Of a stretch of DNA of 64,000 nt, positions 12,649-25,244 are shown one piece after another. A program made the position numbers and the translations under genes. The notes below the pieces were generated by a model that saw only the letters and a list, made by a program, of their open reading frames with translations, was not told the DNA's origin and searched no databases. Origin of the DNA: Bettongia penicillata ogilbyi (taxonomy: Eukaryota; Chordata; Mammalia; Diprotodontia; Potoroidae); assembly GCA_023548195.1 (NCBI GenBank), contig JAJHZJ010000601.1, positions 496,001 through 560,000 on the forward strand, given 5' to 3'. Each line of letters opens with the position of its first letter. Position 1 is the first letter of the stretch.

Positions 12649-13655
12649 GAAAAAGCATGAAAAAGTAAACAGCAAAGAGAAGTCTTAAGAGACTTACCAG
12701 AAGTGAACTGTTTACATTCCTACATGGACAGACAATATTTGTAACTCTTAAAACTTTTCAGTATCTGGGTAGTTGGTGGGTCCATACACACACATGTACA
12801 CGCATGCAAGCACACACACATACACACATGCACACACATACAGAGAGAGAGCACAGAGTGAATTGAATAGGATGGGACCATATCGTAAAAGAAATTAAGG
12901 AAAATGTTGAGAGAGAAATGTAGTGGGAGGAAAGAGGGTGAAATGGAATGGGGTAATTATATGTCATTTAAGAGGCAAGTAGGAGACATTTTAGTGGAGG
13001 GAAAAAGAGGAGACCTGAGAAAAAAAAAAACGAAGTTTACCCTCATCACACTTGACTAAAGGAGGGAATGACATGCACACTCATTTTGGTATGAAAACCT
13101 ATCCTACAGTATAGGAAAGTGGGGGAGAAGGAGATAAGCAAGGAGGGGGTGATGGAGGGGAGGGCAGGTGGAGGAGGGAGCAATTTGAAATCAACACTCG
13201 GGGAGGGACAGGATCAAAAACAGAAGAGAAACAATGAGGGGCAGGTTAGGAGGGAGGGTAATTCAGTTAGTCTTACACAACACGACTATCAGGGAAGTCA
13301 TTTGCAAAACTACACATATATGGCCTATATTGAATTGCCTGCCTTCCCAAAGAGAATGGGTGGGGAGGGAGGGATGGGGAGAATTTGGAACTCAAAGTTT
13401 TAGGAACAACTGTTTAGTGTTGTTGTTGCTACTAGGAAAGAAGACATACAGTTAACGAGGAATAAAAATTCATCTGGCCCTACAGGAGAAAAGAGAAGAC
13501 GGAAACAAGAGAAGGGAGGGAAGATTGGAGATAGGGAAAATTAGATTGCTTGCGGTATTGGGGTGGGGGGAGAGGATAAAAGGGGAGAAAACTTGGAACC
13601 CAAAATTTTGTGAAAATAAATGTAAAACGTTAAATAAATAAATATTTTTTTAAAA

Positions 13656-14020
13656 AAACAATATATGTACTATATTATTTTATATTGCATTACATTATAT
13701 TATATTATATAATACTGTTATACTCTACTATGTTTATTATATTATATTTTTATGTTGTGTCATGTCGCATCATATCATACCATATTTTATCATATTATAT
13801 CTTATCATATCTTATTGTGTCACATTTGTCATTACATCTTATTATATTGTGTAGCATATCATATTATAGCATATTATATCATATCGTATGATATTGTAAT
13901 ACAATGCTTTATGTTACATTACAGTGCATTGCATTACATTATATTTATTACATTATGCTACATTATATTATATTACATTACTTTCTATAATATTATAATA
14001 TTATGTAACAAAAGACGTTA
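13656..14020. repeat. AT-rich pentamer/decamer mosaic repeat
   Basis: About 360 bases are built from short units such as CATTA, TATTA, CATAT and TTATAT in shifting order. It starts directly after the A-rich tail of K and stops sharply near 14010. It reads as an expanded and mutated tail-derived or A-tail-seeded tandem array. Tyr/Ser/Ile-rich frames across it are artefacts of the repeat. Confidence 0.8.
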
Positions 14021-14273
14021 GAAATATTGTGAGAATTACCCAAATGTGACAAAAAGATATGATACTAGTACATGATGTTTGAAAAATTATAGACTTGATT
14101 GATGTAGGTTCGCCTCAAAGCTTCCATTCATAAAAAAATGAAATATTTGTGAAGTTTACCAAAGCAAAATGAAATCAAATATACCAGTAAAAATCCCAAC
14201 AAAACTCGAATTAACTATCATAAAGGGGATAAGAATAACATCAAAGATATAAGATTTAGTTATGGAAGGAACC

Positions 14274-17091
14274 TTTTTTTAAATATAAATTTATTTACTT
14301 AACTTTTCATATTCATTTTCACAAAATTTTGGGTTCGAAACTTTCTCCCCATTTATCCTCTCCCCCCACCCCAATACACCGAGCAATCTAATTTTCCCTA
14401 TCAGCAATCTGCCCTCTCTTCTATTATCCTTCCCTTCTCTTGTCCCCATCTTCTCTTTTGTCCTGTAGGGCCAGATAACTTTCTATTCCCCATTAACTGT
14501 ATTTCGTATTTCTTAGTAGCAACAACAACAATAATATGCAACAGATGTTCCTAAAACTTTGAGTTCCCAATTCTCCCCATCTCTCCCTCCCCACCCCGTT
14601 CCCTTTGGGAAGGCAGGTAATTCAATATAGGCCATATCTGTGCAGTTTTGCAAATGACATCGATAACAGTCGTGTTGTGTAAGACTAACTGTATTTCCCT
14701 CCTTCCTATTCTGCCCCCCATTGTTTCTATTCTGTCTTTTGATCCTGTCCCTCCCCAAGTGTTGACTTCAGATTCCTCCCTTCCCCCATTTCCCTCCCTT
14801 CCATCATCCCTTCCTCCCTGCGTATCTCTTTCTCCCCCAGTTTCCTGTACTATATGATAGGTTTTCATACCAAAATGACTGTGCATTTTACTCCATCCTT
14901 TAGTCGAATGTGATGAGGGTAAACTTCTTGTTTTTTTTCACAGCTCTCCTCTTTTTTCCTCCACTAAAAAGTCTCCTGCTTGCCTCTTGAATGAGGTATA
15001 ATTTACTCCATTCCATTTCACTCTCTCTCCTCCCACTACATTAGTCTGCCACCATTTACCTTAATTTCTTGTAAGCTATGGTCCCATCCTATTCAATTCA
15101 CTCTGTGCTCTCTGTTTTTGTGTGTGCGTGCATGTGTGTATGTGTGTGTGCGTGCATGTATGTGTGTGTGCATGCATGTATGTGTGTGTACGTCTGTGTG
15201 TGGTCCCACCAACCACCCAGATACTGAAAAATTTTAAGGGTTACAAATATTGACTTTCCATGAAGGAATGTAAACAGTTCACCTTTGGTATGTCCCTTAT
15301 GACTTCTCTTTGCTGTTTACTTTTTCATATGTCTTCTCATTCTTGTGTTTGGAAGTCAGATTTTCTTTTCAGCTCTGGTCATTTCATCAACAATGCATGA
15401 ATGTCTTCTGTTTCATTGAAATACCATATTTTCTCCTGAAGTATTACACTCAGTTTTGCTGGATAAGTGATCCTTGGTTTGAATCCTAGTTCCTTTGACT
15501 TCTGGAATATCCTATTCCACATCCTTCTATCTCTTAATGTAGAAGCTGCTGGATCTTGAGTTATCCTGAGTGTATTTCCACATTACTGGAATTGATTCCT
15601 TCTAGCTGCTTGCAATATTTTCTCCTTGACCTGGGAACTCGGGAATTTGGCCCAATGTTCCTAGGAGTTTCTCTTTTTGGATGTCTTTTAGGCAGTGATC
15701 GATGGATTCCTTCAATACTTATTTTGCCCTCTGGTTCTAGAACTCAGGGCAGTTTTCTTAATAATTTCATGAAAGATGATATCTAGGCTCTTTTTTTGAT
15801 CATGGTTTTCAGGTAGTCCCATAATTTTTAAATTGTCTCTCCTGGATCTATTTTCCAGGTCAGTTGTTTTTCCCATGAGATATTTCACATTCTCTTCCAT
15901 TTTTTCATTCTTTTGGTTTTGTTTTATGATTTCTTGGTTTCTCAGAAAGTCGTTAGAATCCATCTGTTCCATTCTAATCTTGAAAGAACTATTTTCTTCA
16001 GTGAGCTTTTGAACCTCTTTTTCCATTTGGTTTATTTTGCTTTTGAAAACATTCTTCTCCTCATTGGCTTTTTGAACCTCTTTTGCCAGTTCAGTTAGCC
16101 TATTTTGCAAGGTATTATTCTCTTCAGCATTTTTTGGGTCTACTTTACCAAGGTATTGACCCATTTTTCATGCTTTTCTTGTATCTCTCTCATTTCTCTT
16201 CCCAGTTTTTCCTCCACGTGTCTAACTTGATTTTCAAAATTCTTTTTGAGCTCTTCCATGGCCTAACCCCCCCGGACATCCACCTGGGATGTCTGGGATA
16301 CAGAGGCCTGGACCTCCACGTCCTTCCCTGATGGCAAGCATTGTCCTTCTTCAGAAATGAAGGGAGGAAGCAACATGTCTTCCCAAATAAAGTAGCTCTC
16401 TCTGGTCTTATTTTGCTTCCTTTTTCTGGGCATTTTCCCAGCCAGTTACTTGACTTCTGAGATTCCTCTCCACACCCACCGAGATCTGCCCAGCTAGTGC
16501 TTGGGGTCTGAGATTCAAATGCTGCTTCCCAGCCTCAGGGCTTTCCGTGGCGGGAGCAGCTGCTATTCAATGTGAGCTTAAGTTGTGGTGCTTGGGTGGG
16601 GGCCGGGCCGCCTCCCAGGCTCAGTTCTTTCGGGGGGTTTATGCAGAGACCGTCGGTAATGGAGCTCCTGCCTGCTCGGGGAGTCCCCGGACGCCGCTTC
16701 CTCCACTGCTGCCTCTGCCACTGCCTCCCGAGATGGCCGAAGTCACAGAGACACCCCGCTCCCCTCTTGGCCAGCCCAGATGTCCTGTAACGCCTGTGGG
16801 TGGAGGGACCTTCGCGGGCACCAGAGATTCCGTCCCTCAAGCCTGCTCGCATCTGCTGCTCTGGGCCCGTGGCCAGAGCAGATCAGGGGTGTGCTCCGCT
16901 GTCTGGGGCGTGACGGACCCCTGGAGACAGCTTTCCAGGGCTCTGTGGAACGGAAATCTCTTCCACTGTGTTGGTGCGCGCTTGCAGTGCTTCAGAGTCT
17001 GTGGGGAGTTCTCTTTACAGGAAATTTATGGGCTGTGGATTCAGAGCTAGCATATATGAGTCTTTCTACTCCGCCATCTTGGCTCTTCCCC
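14274..17091 (-). mobile_element. HAL1-like element L, full length, with target-site duplication
   Basis: The antisense copy has its 3' tail at 14274 and its 5' end at 17091. It is flanked by TATGGAAGGAACCTT (14261-14275) and TATGGAAGGAATCTT (17092-17106), 14 of 15 identical; the last two Ts may belong to the tail. Contents on the minus strand are the 5' UTR (16434-17091), the ORF1 relic (15337-16433), and a 3' UTR with a TG/CA microsatellite (15116-15210) and a C-rich (G-rich on the minus strand) tract at about 14359-14372. There is no ORF2. Elements K and L face each other tail to tail. Confidence 0.93.
15337..16433 (-). pseudogene. HAL1/L1 ORF1 relic of element L
   Basis: The start codon complement is at 16431-16433 and the stop at 15337-15339. 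The N-terminal basic stretch is followed by a frame break around 16260-16275 and another near 16150. The best continuous part (15712-16164) covers the coiled coil and the beginning of the RRM (NRLTELAKEV, SRRDNLKIMGLPENHDQ) before ending in a shifted, aberrant tail. Identity to K, C and E is obvious throughout. Confidence 0.88.
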
Positions 17092-18474
17092 TATGGAAGG
17101 AATCTTAAAGATCAATTAGTCTAACCCTCTTATTTTATAGATGAGGCCCAGAGAGAGGAAAAGACTTTTTAAGGGTCACATAGGTGGTAAAAAAATAAAT
17201 AAATAAATAAACAACTCAAGTTCTCTGACTGTAAATTTGTTAAAAAATTCCCACCATTAAAAGGCATAAATATATGAACATAAGAAAGATGGGCAACTAT
17301 CCTCTTAAGTGGTAATAAAAGTGTGTACTTAAGGAAAGTAAAGGAGTTAAATGAAAACATTTTTAAAGAAATTTTAAACATCCAGTTGAGCAGCAAGATA
17401 TAAAGAGAATCTGCAAAATATTTTGTTTCTTTTCTCTATGCTAGTAATACAGTGATAAAGTATGATAGCAAAGAGAAATCGAGTACATACCATCAAGAAA
17501 ATTACAATTACTGGGTTATTAAGTTAACTTGAAATGATCTTTTTACATATAAATTATGTATTTCGATGCGAAGAAAGAGACAAGAAGGAAGAACAAAGGC
17601 AGAAAGAAAAATAAAAGAAAAACGTAGACAGAGAGAAATAAGTAAGAATAATTATTGTCTTACGTGCAATGGATTATTATGTCTATATATGTTTGTATGG
17701 AAAAGTGTTTCTATATTTCCATATAACATACATGTGTATATATCTTTCAAACAATATTCATGAAAATTCCAATCTAATATTTTTTCATGAAAGCTGAAAA
17801 TTTAATAGAGAAATTCATTGATAAGAATAACAACTAGATAATTGGAATCATCATAAAGTGGGAAGAGGATTCTGGTTAAGTTCAGGAGACTTGGGCTCCA
17901 ATTTTAGATTTGACACGAACTGATTTTGAACCCCAGTGCAAATCACTATCCTTATTCATTTTTACAATGGGTAGAAATATAAATATTTCCTTTCCAGTTA
18001 GTTGTTAGTAAAACCTTCTCTGAAATTCAAAGTGGTAGATAAAAGTGATTTTTTCTAGATATGTAATAAAGTTACATAGACAATAAAGCTAGAATTTCCC
18101 TATCTGAATTTATAGCACATTACCAGGTGAAAATTATAAACACCATGCAATATCAGGTCAAAATGAGGGAAAATCAATGAGAATTTAAAAAAAGATTAAG
18201 AAAACATTCAGATTATTATAGAAATGCAAAATGGACCAAACTAATACTACCATGGCAATGGGGAGATATCACTAACAAGTTGTTTCAGATAAATGAATAT
18301 CCATATGGAAAAGAATTGACTTTGAACGGGAAAACAATTCTGTGTGCTTCAAAGATTTAAACCAACTATAACTGAAATTTTATAGAGCATCCTATTTATC
18401 CCAGATACAGAAGGGAAGTGAACATGTGAATACTGATTAAAAGGAAGTTATCAGACCAGAGAATGGGTATCTGA
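17092..18474. other. Intergenic DNA with a MIR relic
   Basis: 17093-17195 has the MIR-like wording TTTTATAGATGAGGCCCAGAG followed by GGGTCACATAGG. At 17870-17975 a second degenerate SINE is suggested by CTCCAATTTTAGATTTGACAC...CACTATCC. The rest is AT-rich single-copy DNA without a supported gene. Confidence 0.5.
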
Positions 18475-18712
18475 CATGGCAGATAAAGTGCTAGGTCTGG
18501 AGTCAGGAAAATTCATCTTCCTTAATTCAAATCTTGCCTAGTACACTTACTAGCTATATGATCCTGGGCAAATCGCTGAACCATGTTTGATTCAGTTTTC
18601 TTATCTGCAAAATGAACTGGAGAAGGAAATGACAACCCTCTCCAGCATCTTTCCCAAGAAAATTCCAGGGAGGGCTATGAGTAGTTGGACACAATCAAAA
18701 ACAAATTACTGA
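18475..18712 (+). repeat. Marsupial tRNA/CORE-type SINE (copy 2)
   Basis: The order of blocks is characteristic: AGTGCTAGGTCTGGAGTCAGG, TTCAAATCTTGCC (B-box-like), TAGCTATATGATCCTGGGCAAA, CTTATCTGCAAAATGAACTG, GAGAAGGAAATGACAA, CCAAGAAAATTCCAGG and AGTTGGACACAATC. I recognise this layout from opossum and wallaby SINEs, and it is the main reason for calling the genome marsupial. Confidence 0.8.
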
Positions 18713-19164
18713 AAATAATCAAGCCAAAAATAAATAAAGATATTTGACATCTATGTAAAAGTTTAAGCTTTTCAAAGAACTTTAACTGTATCCTTTACTC
18801 ATTCCTTCACATTGTGTCTCTTAGTGAATGTGGTTGAATGTGTGCTTGTGTGTGTGTGTGTATGTGTATTCTGAGGGGGCAAAGGGTATTTACTGAGAAG
18901 TGAAAAAACTTGCCCATGGTCAAATAGCATTTTTCTGAGATAGGACCTAAACACAAGTATCCCTAGTTGCAAGGATCGACCTTACATACAATATTCTATG
19001 CTTTATTTTAGCATAAACGCATTCATATCCTATAGAAAAAATGTGTGTGTACACATGGTCTATCCACACATTTGAACACATATTAATGTATATCTTTATG
19101 GGACGTGTGTATGTGTGTGTGTGTGTATACACGTTGATATACAAAGATATATTTTTATGTGATG

Positions 19165-19330
19165 AGAAGTAGTGTTGAGGAGTGAATATGACTTTTGGTG
19201 TCATTAAAACTTGGATTCAGATCCTTCCTCTGCCACGTACTGAGTGATTGTTGGTAGATCTTACAACTTCTCAGTACCTCAGACAGCTCCATAAGGCTAC
19301 AGGTTGTTATGATGGAGAAAGTTTCTACAC
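19165..19330 (+). repeat. tRNA-derived SINE relic, 3' truncated
   Basis: It contains AAACTTGGATTCAGATCCTTCC, CTCTGCCACGTACTGAGTGAT and CTTCTCAGTACCTCAGACAG. This is the left half of the same SINE family as 26530-26760. A short (TG)n stretch lies upstream at about 18843-18862. Confidence 0.6.
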
Positions 19331-19408
19331 CCTAGAATTTTTGTAACTTTCAATGTGATCTAAGGTCCCCAAATGTTTGAAATACTTCAATTTTATGTAG
19401 TGCCTGTT

Positions 19409-19415
<7 letters not shown>

Positions 19416-19480
<65 letters not shown>
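19416..19480. repeat. (CT)n microsatellite
   Basis: About 65 bases of nearly perfect CT dinucleotides are followed by a CCTTCCTCCCTCC polypyrimidine stretch. Such a run could form a triplex (H-DNA) in principle. No gene is nearby. Confidence 0.95.
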
Positions 19481-19482
<2 letters not shown>

Positions 19483-19499
19483 CCTTCCTCCCTCCTTCC

Positions 19500-22004
19500 A
19501 TTCATCAATCTAATCTAAATTATCTATTATCTGTCTATCCAAAGATATATAAATACTGGATAATCTTGACATTTCAGTGAAATAATACTGATGTTCTTTG
19601 GATGTATGTGGTTCTTTTCTGTGTCTCTTTCTAACTACTCTTGCCCACAAGTGTCAGTGTTCATGTTATTTTATTTCTGCTATCACACAGGAGCTGGATC
19701 TGAAATTCATTCACATTAACTTGAAAGACAACTAATAATTTAGTGCCTTCAGGAATAAGTAAATTTACAAAAAGGATATTGTGAAAAAAATTGCTATCTC
19801 CGAAGGAATTAAACTCTAATGGTGAAAATCCAGGCATCTCATAAGGGACATATCTTGCCATTCAAGGACAGCACCTGATGCTCAGATTCCATTGCCTAGG
19901 CTATATTGTCCATGTGGAAGGTCATTCCTTTCATGCAGCTGCCAAATCCCTGGCACTGAAAGCCAGTAACATTAGTGAAATAATATGGTGATATTCGAAG
20001 GACAGGGACGCTAACTTACAAATGATAATAAGGAGATATTCATGAGAGTAATGATACTGGTGATGATGATGATCTTACATTTCTCTAGCTCTTCAAAATT
20101 TATAAAATGCTCTCAATTATATGGAATGCTTCCCTCACAACCAATAGTATAGCTATTATTAGCCTCCTCTGACAGATGAAGAAACTGAAATTTAGGTATT
20201 TTGAATGACTCCTCTTATTCTCATAGTTGGCATATAGGAAGAAACTGACATTCTAACTTCAACTTAGCCATAGACATAGAATTAGTTCTTGATCCTGAAA
20301 CCTAAGATATATCACTTTTGTAGCATATACAGCTGAGCCATATCTTAATGATCATTTGGTAATTTTATAGCCGGTATCAATTATCTCTAATTAGAAGGTA
20401 CCTTGGAAGGCAACTGGTGTAGCTTCCATTGTAACAGATAAGTAAACTGAGGCCTTGAGAAAGTTAAATGTAGTGCCTAATCTCATCGATTTAGTAAATA
20501 TCAAATATGAGATTTTAGCCTAGGTCCACTCATTCCAGATTTAGCACTCTTTTCATTGTTCTCCATCTACCAGGTAACTGAGGCTAAGAAAAACTAATTA
20601 ATTTGTCAGAGATCACCAAAGGATGAGCTTAAGTAGAACTAGTAAATTATCTGTTAATCACTTTTTCTGAAAGGATTTCAAATGTTCTGTTGCATTGATT
20701 ATCTTTAATGGAAATTCTTTGGGAATATTACATAGAACATTCAAAGGGATACATTAAATTAAATTGTTATGTAAAAATTTGGTGCCATAACAAGGCCCCT
20801 ACACACCTATTAATCAAGTCAAATTTCATCTATTCATCCATTCAATCCTGTCTACGTAGTTTCCATTTTGCCTTCTACCACCTTGAGATATGATGACAGA
20901 ACTTGTTGGATTACACAAGGCATCAGTGTAATTCAATCAACTTTTCACCCTACTCTGAAATAAAGGCCTTGCACATCGTGAATTCTTAGTTAATGGATGT
21001 AAATTCCCCAGTTAAATGTAAACATCGTAGGGTTAAAAGCTATTTTTAAAAAGTTCACTGCAAGCATTGCAGTTACCCAATGTGTTGGGCTTAATAGGTG
21101 TTCAAAAAGTTTATCATTGACCCCGATGAGATAATCAATCAGACAATTAATTAAAGACACTTTTAGCTTCCTTGGCTGAATAATTTATTTAAGACAAAAT
21201 AAACATGGAAGATCATGGAAGCGTGGAGTTTAAAACCTGGAAAGAAATTTAGAGATCATCCATCCCAATTTTCTCTTCATACAGAGAGGGTGAAAAAGGC
21301 CTAGAGAAGTACAGTGGTAAGCAATTGTTCAAAAACTTCACAGCTTGAAGGAAGTATTAATAGTTAATAAATTGAAAATTCTCCTTTTTTTAGGTGAAGA
21401 AGCCTGGGCCCAGAGTAGGCACAATTCCAAAAAGTTGGAGGGATCGAAACTGCATGGGATATTACATCCATTTTACCGTTGAAGAAACCAAGGGGTCAAA
21501 AGAAGTATAGATTGTGGGTCAGACATCACAAGGCAATAGCTAGCAAATGACACCTTGCATTTATGTAGAGCTACAAAATGCAGTTTTATGTGTGTATGTG
21601 TGTATATTTATACATACATACACACATAAACATATATGCATACACACACCCAAATATAATTCTCCTTCTACCTGCCAAAAAGCCCCGGGAAGGAATGAGG
21701 GTTTGTATTACCAAACTTTTCCAGATGTAGAAGGAGAGAAGCTAAATTCCTTAAAAAGACTTCATTCCTGTAGTATCAATGTGCCTCTCTGGGATACTGG
21801 CATTTTAAAGACAGTAAGAGGGAAAAAATGGTGCTTAACAGAAAGAATAAAGAAATAATGAAAGCATATAAAATCCTATGGAAAATAAATGGGTGAGATA
21901 TTTTGAATGAAGGGCAATTTTACAGAATTTTACAATTAATAACTGAAGGAAAAAATTGACTCCATGGAAGGGAAAAAACAAAGACAAGACTTTCTACTTT
22001 TTTT
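19500..22004. other. Intergenic DNA with ancient SINE relics
   Basis: MIR-like pieces are recognisable at about 20040-20235 (CTCTGACAGATGAAGAAACTG) and 20370-20545 (GTAACAGATAAGTAAACTGAGG). A third is likely at about 21210-21330. A TG/CA microsatellite lies at about 21585-21655. There is no open frame with protein-like composition. A GATGATGAT triplet run is at about 20055-20070. Confidence 0.55.
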
Positions 22005-22350
22005 GTGGCAGCAAAGAATTGAAAATAAAGGAGGCACCCAATAATTGGGGTTGGCTAAGCAAATCATCATAGCCATGAAATACCATAAGAAATGATGAAA
22101 CATGAGGAGTACAGGGAAAAATGGAAAGAGTTGTATGAAATGATGCTTAGTGAATTAAGAGACAGGAAAACAATGTATATCAATGACGTCAAATTCATAG
22201 AATCACATGTAATGATACCTGTAAGCGACATCTGGACTTAGAAAACCATATATTAACATTTTCTAAGCTCTATTCTATCTTATTTATTTTGTGAATAATT
22301 TAATAGTGATGCATGTTGATATATATGATTTACATAAAAGTAATAGCAGC
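22005..22350 (+). mobile_element. Old L1 3' end (end of ORF2 and 3' UTR)
   Basis: GGCAGCAAAGAATTGAAAAT...AATAATTGGGG...GGCTAAGC and GTATGAAATGATGCTTAGTGAA parallel the much better preserved L1 D at 51525-51690 (GTAGCCAAGAACCGGAAATC, CCAATTGGGGAATGGCTGAA, GATCTGATGCTGAGCGAAAG). It is strongly diverged and 5'-truncated. Confidence 0.65.
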
Positions 22351-22639
22351 AAAATAAAGTATGTGCTCTATTATATTAATTATTAAGTTTGGACATCAAG
22401 AAAAGTTGAGGGGAAAAATCTTCTCTTAACTTCAAAAGAAGTGACCCACCGGTATGAAAAGTTGCATCTGCTATCAGATGTGGTAAATGTATTGTCTGGT
22501 TTTTCTGACTTTTTGTTTTTTTGTTTTTTTCCCATTTAAATATTTGTTACAAGATAATTTTATTAAAAGGAGGAGGGATATATCTCAAAATAAACTGATG
22601 TACTAAGATAATGATCTTTTTTTTTTTTTTTTTTAAGAA

Positions 22640-23185
22640 ATCAGAACAAAAGTTTTTTGACCTCCCATGGCTTCCCATTGCTTTCAGGATCAAATCTAAA
22701 CTCATTTGGCTTTTCAAACCCTGCACTAACAGGCGTGTTCCTACCTTTGCAGTCTTCTAAAACCTTTTCCCTATCCACATACACTGTGCTTTGTGTACAC
22801 TTGTGTCTCTGCTGTTCACCATACAAGAAACTCAATCTCCCTACTCTAGGGATTTTCTTTGGCCATTCTCTGTTTGAAACACTCTCCCTCTAAATCTCCT
22901 GGCTTCTCTCAAGTACCAGTTAAATTCCTACATTCTACAGGAAGGCCTTTCTGGTTCCCTTTAATGTTAATGCTTTCCCTCTATGATTTTCTTCAATTTG
23001 TCATACACACACGTAGTTTGTACATGTTTCTTTACATATTGTCTTCAAATTGTTATCTCAGACATATTAGATTCCTTGAGGGTGAGGATTTTTTTTTCCT
23101 TTTTAACTTTCTTTTGTATCTTCCATTGTTTAGGGCAAAACAGTGACATAGTAGGTACTTAATAAATGTATGTTGACTAGACTTG
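22640..23185 (+). mobile_element. L2-type (CR1-clade) LINE 3' end relic
   Basis: The wording is typical of L2 3' ends: CCCATGGCTTCCCATTGC at the start, CTACAGGAAGGCCTTTCTGG in the middle, then TTCCTTGAGGGTGAGGAT, and ACATAGTAGGTACTTAATAAATGT at the end. The short frames over it are fortuitous. It lies 260 bases beyond the stop codon of the OR5M-type gene. Confidence 0.7.
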
Positions 23186-23445
23186 AAGAGCTCGATGCCT
23201 TCACAATTGATTAATTTATATACCCTTAATGGACTTCAATTGTTATATTCATAGAGACATTGTTGGTCATTATTGTAGATGTCTTCTCTGAAAATTAACT
23301 GGTTGAATCCTCCACTCTTACTCCCCCATCCCCTCAAAATGACAGTACATAACTCTAGTTAATCATAGTAACTCACTCCCATGTATACACAATCACCCCA
23401 TTCAAGCTCAAATGTTTATAAAACTTAGGAACACGAAGACAACTT

Positions 23446-24378
23446 TTATTTGGCTAAACATATTCTACTTATCACTTTTGTCATGGCCTCTTTCACATCT
23501 TTGTTTCTCAGGCTGTAGATCATGGGATTCAGCATGGGGATTACTGTGGTATAAAACACAGCCACCATTTTCCCCTGTTCCACTGATTCATCAGTGGGCC
23601 TCCTGAGATACATGAAGATGAGAGTCCCATAAAATATAACAACAGCTGTCAAGTGGGATCCACAGGTAGAGAACGCTTTCCTCCTTCCTTCTACAGAACG
23701 CATTCGGAGGATAGCGATGAGAATGAACAGATAAGAAACAATTATGACAGTCAGGGAGTACGTGAAATTAATACCAGCAAGAATGAGCATTGTATATTCC
23801 TTTACATATGTTCCAGCACAGGCCATCCTTATAAGTGGAGGATCCGCACAATAGAAGTGGTTGATTTCAATATTTCCACAAAAATACAACCCATAAGTCC
23901 ATAATGTTGAAACTAAACTAATGAGGAATCCATATATGTATGGGAAAGAGATCAATCGAATACAGACAATTCTTGACATTTTGCTGCCATAGAGCAAAGG
24001 GTTACCAATTGCCATGTAACGATCAAAGGCCATCACAGCCAGAATAAATATTTCTACATGGACAAGGGCAATGAAAAAAAAGCATTGAAATAAACAACTG
24101 GCATAGGAGATAGTTTTAGTCTCTGATAGCAAATTTTCCAGCATTTTGGGGGTGACATTGGTTGAAAACCATACATCCACAAAAGACAGATGACTGAGGA
24201 AAAAATACATGGGGCTATTGAGCTGAGGACTGACCTTGATTAAGATAATCATGCCCACATTTCCCACAATAGTGATTACATAAACTATTAGAAAGACAAC
24301 AAAGAATATGACTTGTAATTCCTGGTGATTTGTCAGTCCAAGAAGAATGAATTCTGTCACATCGGTGAAATTGAGCAT
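23446..24378 (-). CDS. OR5M-like: Olfactory receptor, OR5M family, intact
   Basis: A 310-residue single-exon class II odorant receptor, expected in olfactory sensory neuron cilia and coupled to G-olf. The frame is open further upstream to 24468, but the Met at 24376-24378 starts the standard N-terminus ([10 protein letters not shown]) with an NFT glycosylation site at residue 3, so I chose it. Landmarks are the TM1 GN at 39-40, [11 protein letters not shown] at 56-66, the DRY-type motif [13 protein letters not shown] at 116-128 (Gly where most ORs have Cys, as in OR5M relatives), conserved Cys 95 with extracellular Cys 167/177/187, SY at 215-216, [10 protein letters not shown] at 234-243 and [15 protein letters not shown] at 281-295. 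No lesion is seen. The stop is TAA at 23446-23448. Family assignment rests on my recognition of the OR5M pattern; the exact orthologue is not resolved. A broken paralogue lies at 60898-61447. Confidence 0.95.
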   Translation of the reverse strand: MLNFTDVTEFILLGLTNHQELQVIFFVVFLIVYVITIVGNVGMIILIKVSPQLNSPMYFFLSHLSFVDVWFSTNVTPKMLENLLSETKTISYASCLFQCFFFIALVHVEIFILAVMAFDRYMAIGNPLLYGSKMSRIVCIRLISFPYIYGFLISLVSTLWTYGLYFCGNIEINHFYCADPPLIRMACAGTYVKEYTMLILAGINFTYSLTVIIVSYLFILIAILRMRSVEGRRKAFSTCGSHLTAVVIFYGTLIFMYLRRPTDESVEQGKMVAVFYTTVIPMLNPMIYSLRNKDVKEAMTKVISRICLAK

Positions 24379-25244
24379 TTTCTGAAATCTGGCCTTGATG
24401 CAGTTCTGTTGATCTGTATTGCCTAATGAGATAAAGCGAGGTGATAAAGACACCAATAAATATTTCATCCTTCATTTAAATATTGCCTCAGATTCACTTG
24501 CTTGAGTCCTTTATAAATGTTTTGATTCTAGTATCTTCAACAATACTACTGAATCACAGCAAGAATGACTGAAAAAATGGGATTAGCATAAATTTTGAGA
24601 AAACATAAAAAAGTGATTACATAAATATTTGAAAAACTATATTATTTTAAAAGATATTTTCGGAAGGACAGTAAACACCCTCAATCAGCAAATCCTCAGT
24701 TTATAAAATATTACAGTTTTTAAATCTTATAAATTTCTTTCTCTTAGCTTTCTTTATCTCTCATGTTTCACTGAAAAATAATTTTGACTTGTTTTTAGCG
24801 TTCACAGAGGCAGTTTCATTGAAATGGCTCATATAAATTTCATAGAAAAATTATCATGTTATTTTGTTCAAAGAAATTATTTTCCTTGCCTGATATTCTA
24901 TATTTATTTAGGCAAGTTAATATACCCAAGCATGTATTAGCTTCTTATTATGCTTCTGGCACTATCCTAAGTACCAGGGATATAAAGAAAGGCAAAAAGT
25001 CTCTGTCCTGAAATCCTCCTGCTTTCTTTTATTCGTATGCCAGTTTAGCATTAAATGTTGGAAGCTTTCTGTAACATCAGATCATTCATGTCCATAGGAG
25101 TGGTAAGGGCCTAACTCCAGCTATATTAATAGCTGAATAGGTATTTTAATGGACATGGAGATAGAAAGACAGTACACTAATTACAACTACCCAGGGAAAA
25201 TGAAGTAAAAATTAACAATTATGAGAAGACATTCTAACCTCACT

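Larger units (their letters stand above)
10813..13655 (+). mobile_element. HAL1-like element K, full length
   Basis: It is about 2.84 kb long, the same as elements L and E. The order is a 5' UTR (10813-11547, GC-rich, beginning GGGAGGAGCCAAGATGGC), an ORF1 relic (11548-12648), then a 3' UTR with a CA-rich microsatellite (12784-12841), a G-rich tract (about 13559-13586) and an A-rich tail with TAAATAAATAAAT. It lacks ORF2 entirely, so it would have needed L1 enzymes in trans. The right flank is an AT-rich repeat, which hides any TSD. Confidence 0.9.

Noticed and set aside
10795..14040. TSD for element K
   Set aside because: TAGAAAT occurs before K and again at about 14019-14025 beyond the AT mosaic, but seven matching AT-rich bases are too few to claim.
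18475..18712. tRNA gene suggested by A/B-box-like words in SINEs (also 55155-55436, 26530-26760)
   Set aside because: The boxes belong to tRNA-derived SINE heads. No cloverleaf or acceptor stem can be drawn, and the SINE body follows.
24379..24468. Upstream Met (24468) as start of the intact OR
   Set aside because: It would add 30 residues absent from OR5M relatives. The Met at 24376-24378 gives the standard N-terminus with the glycosylation site at residue 3.
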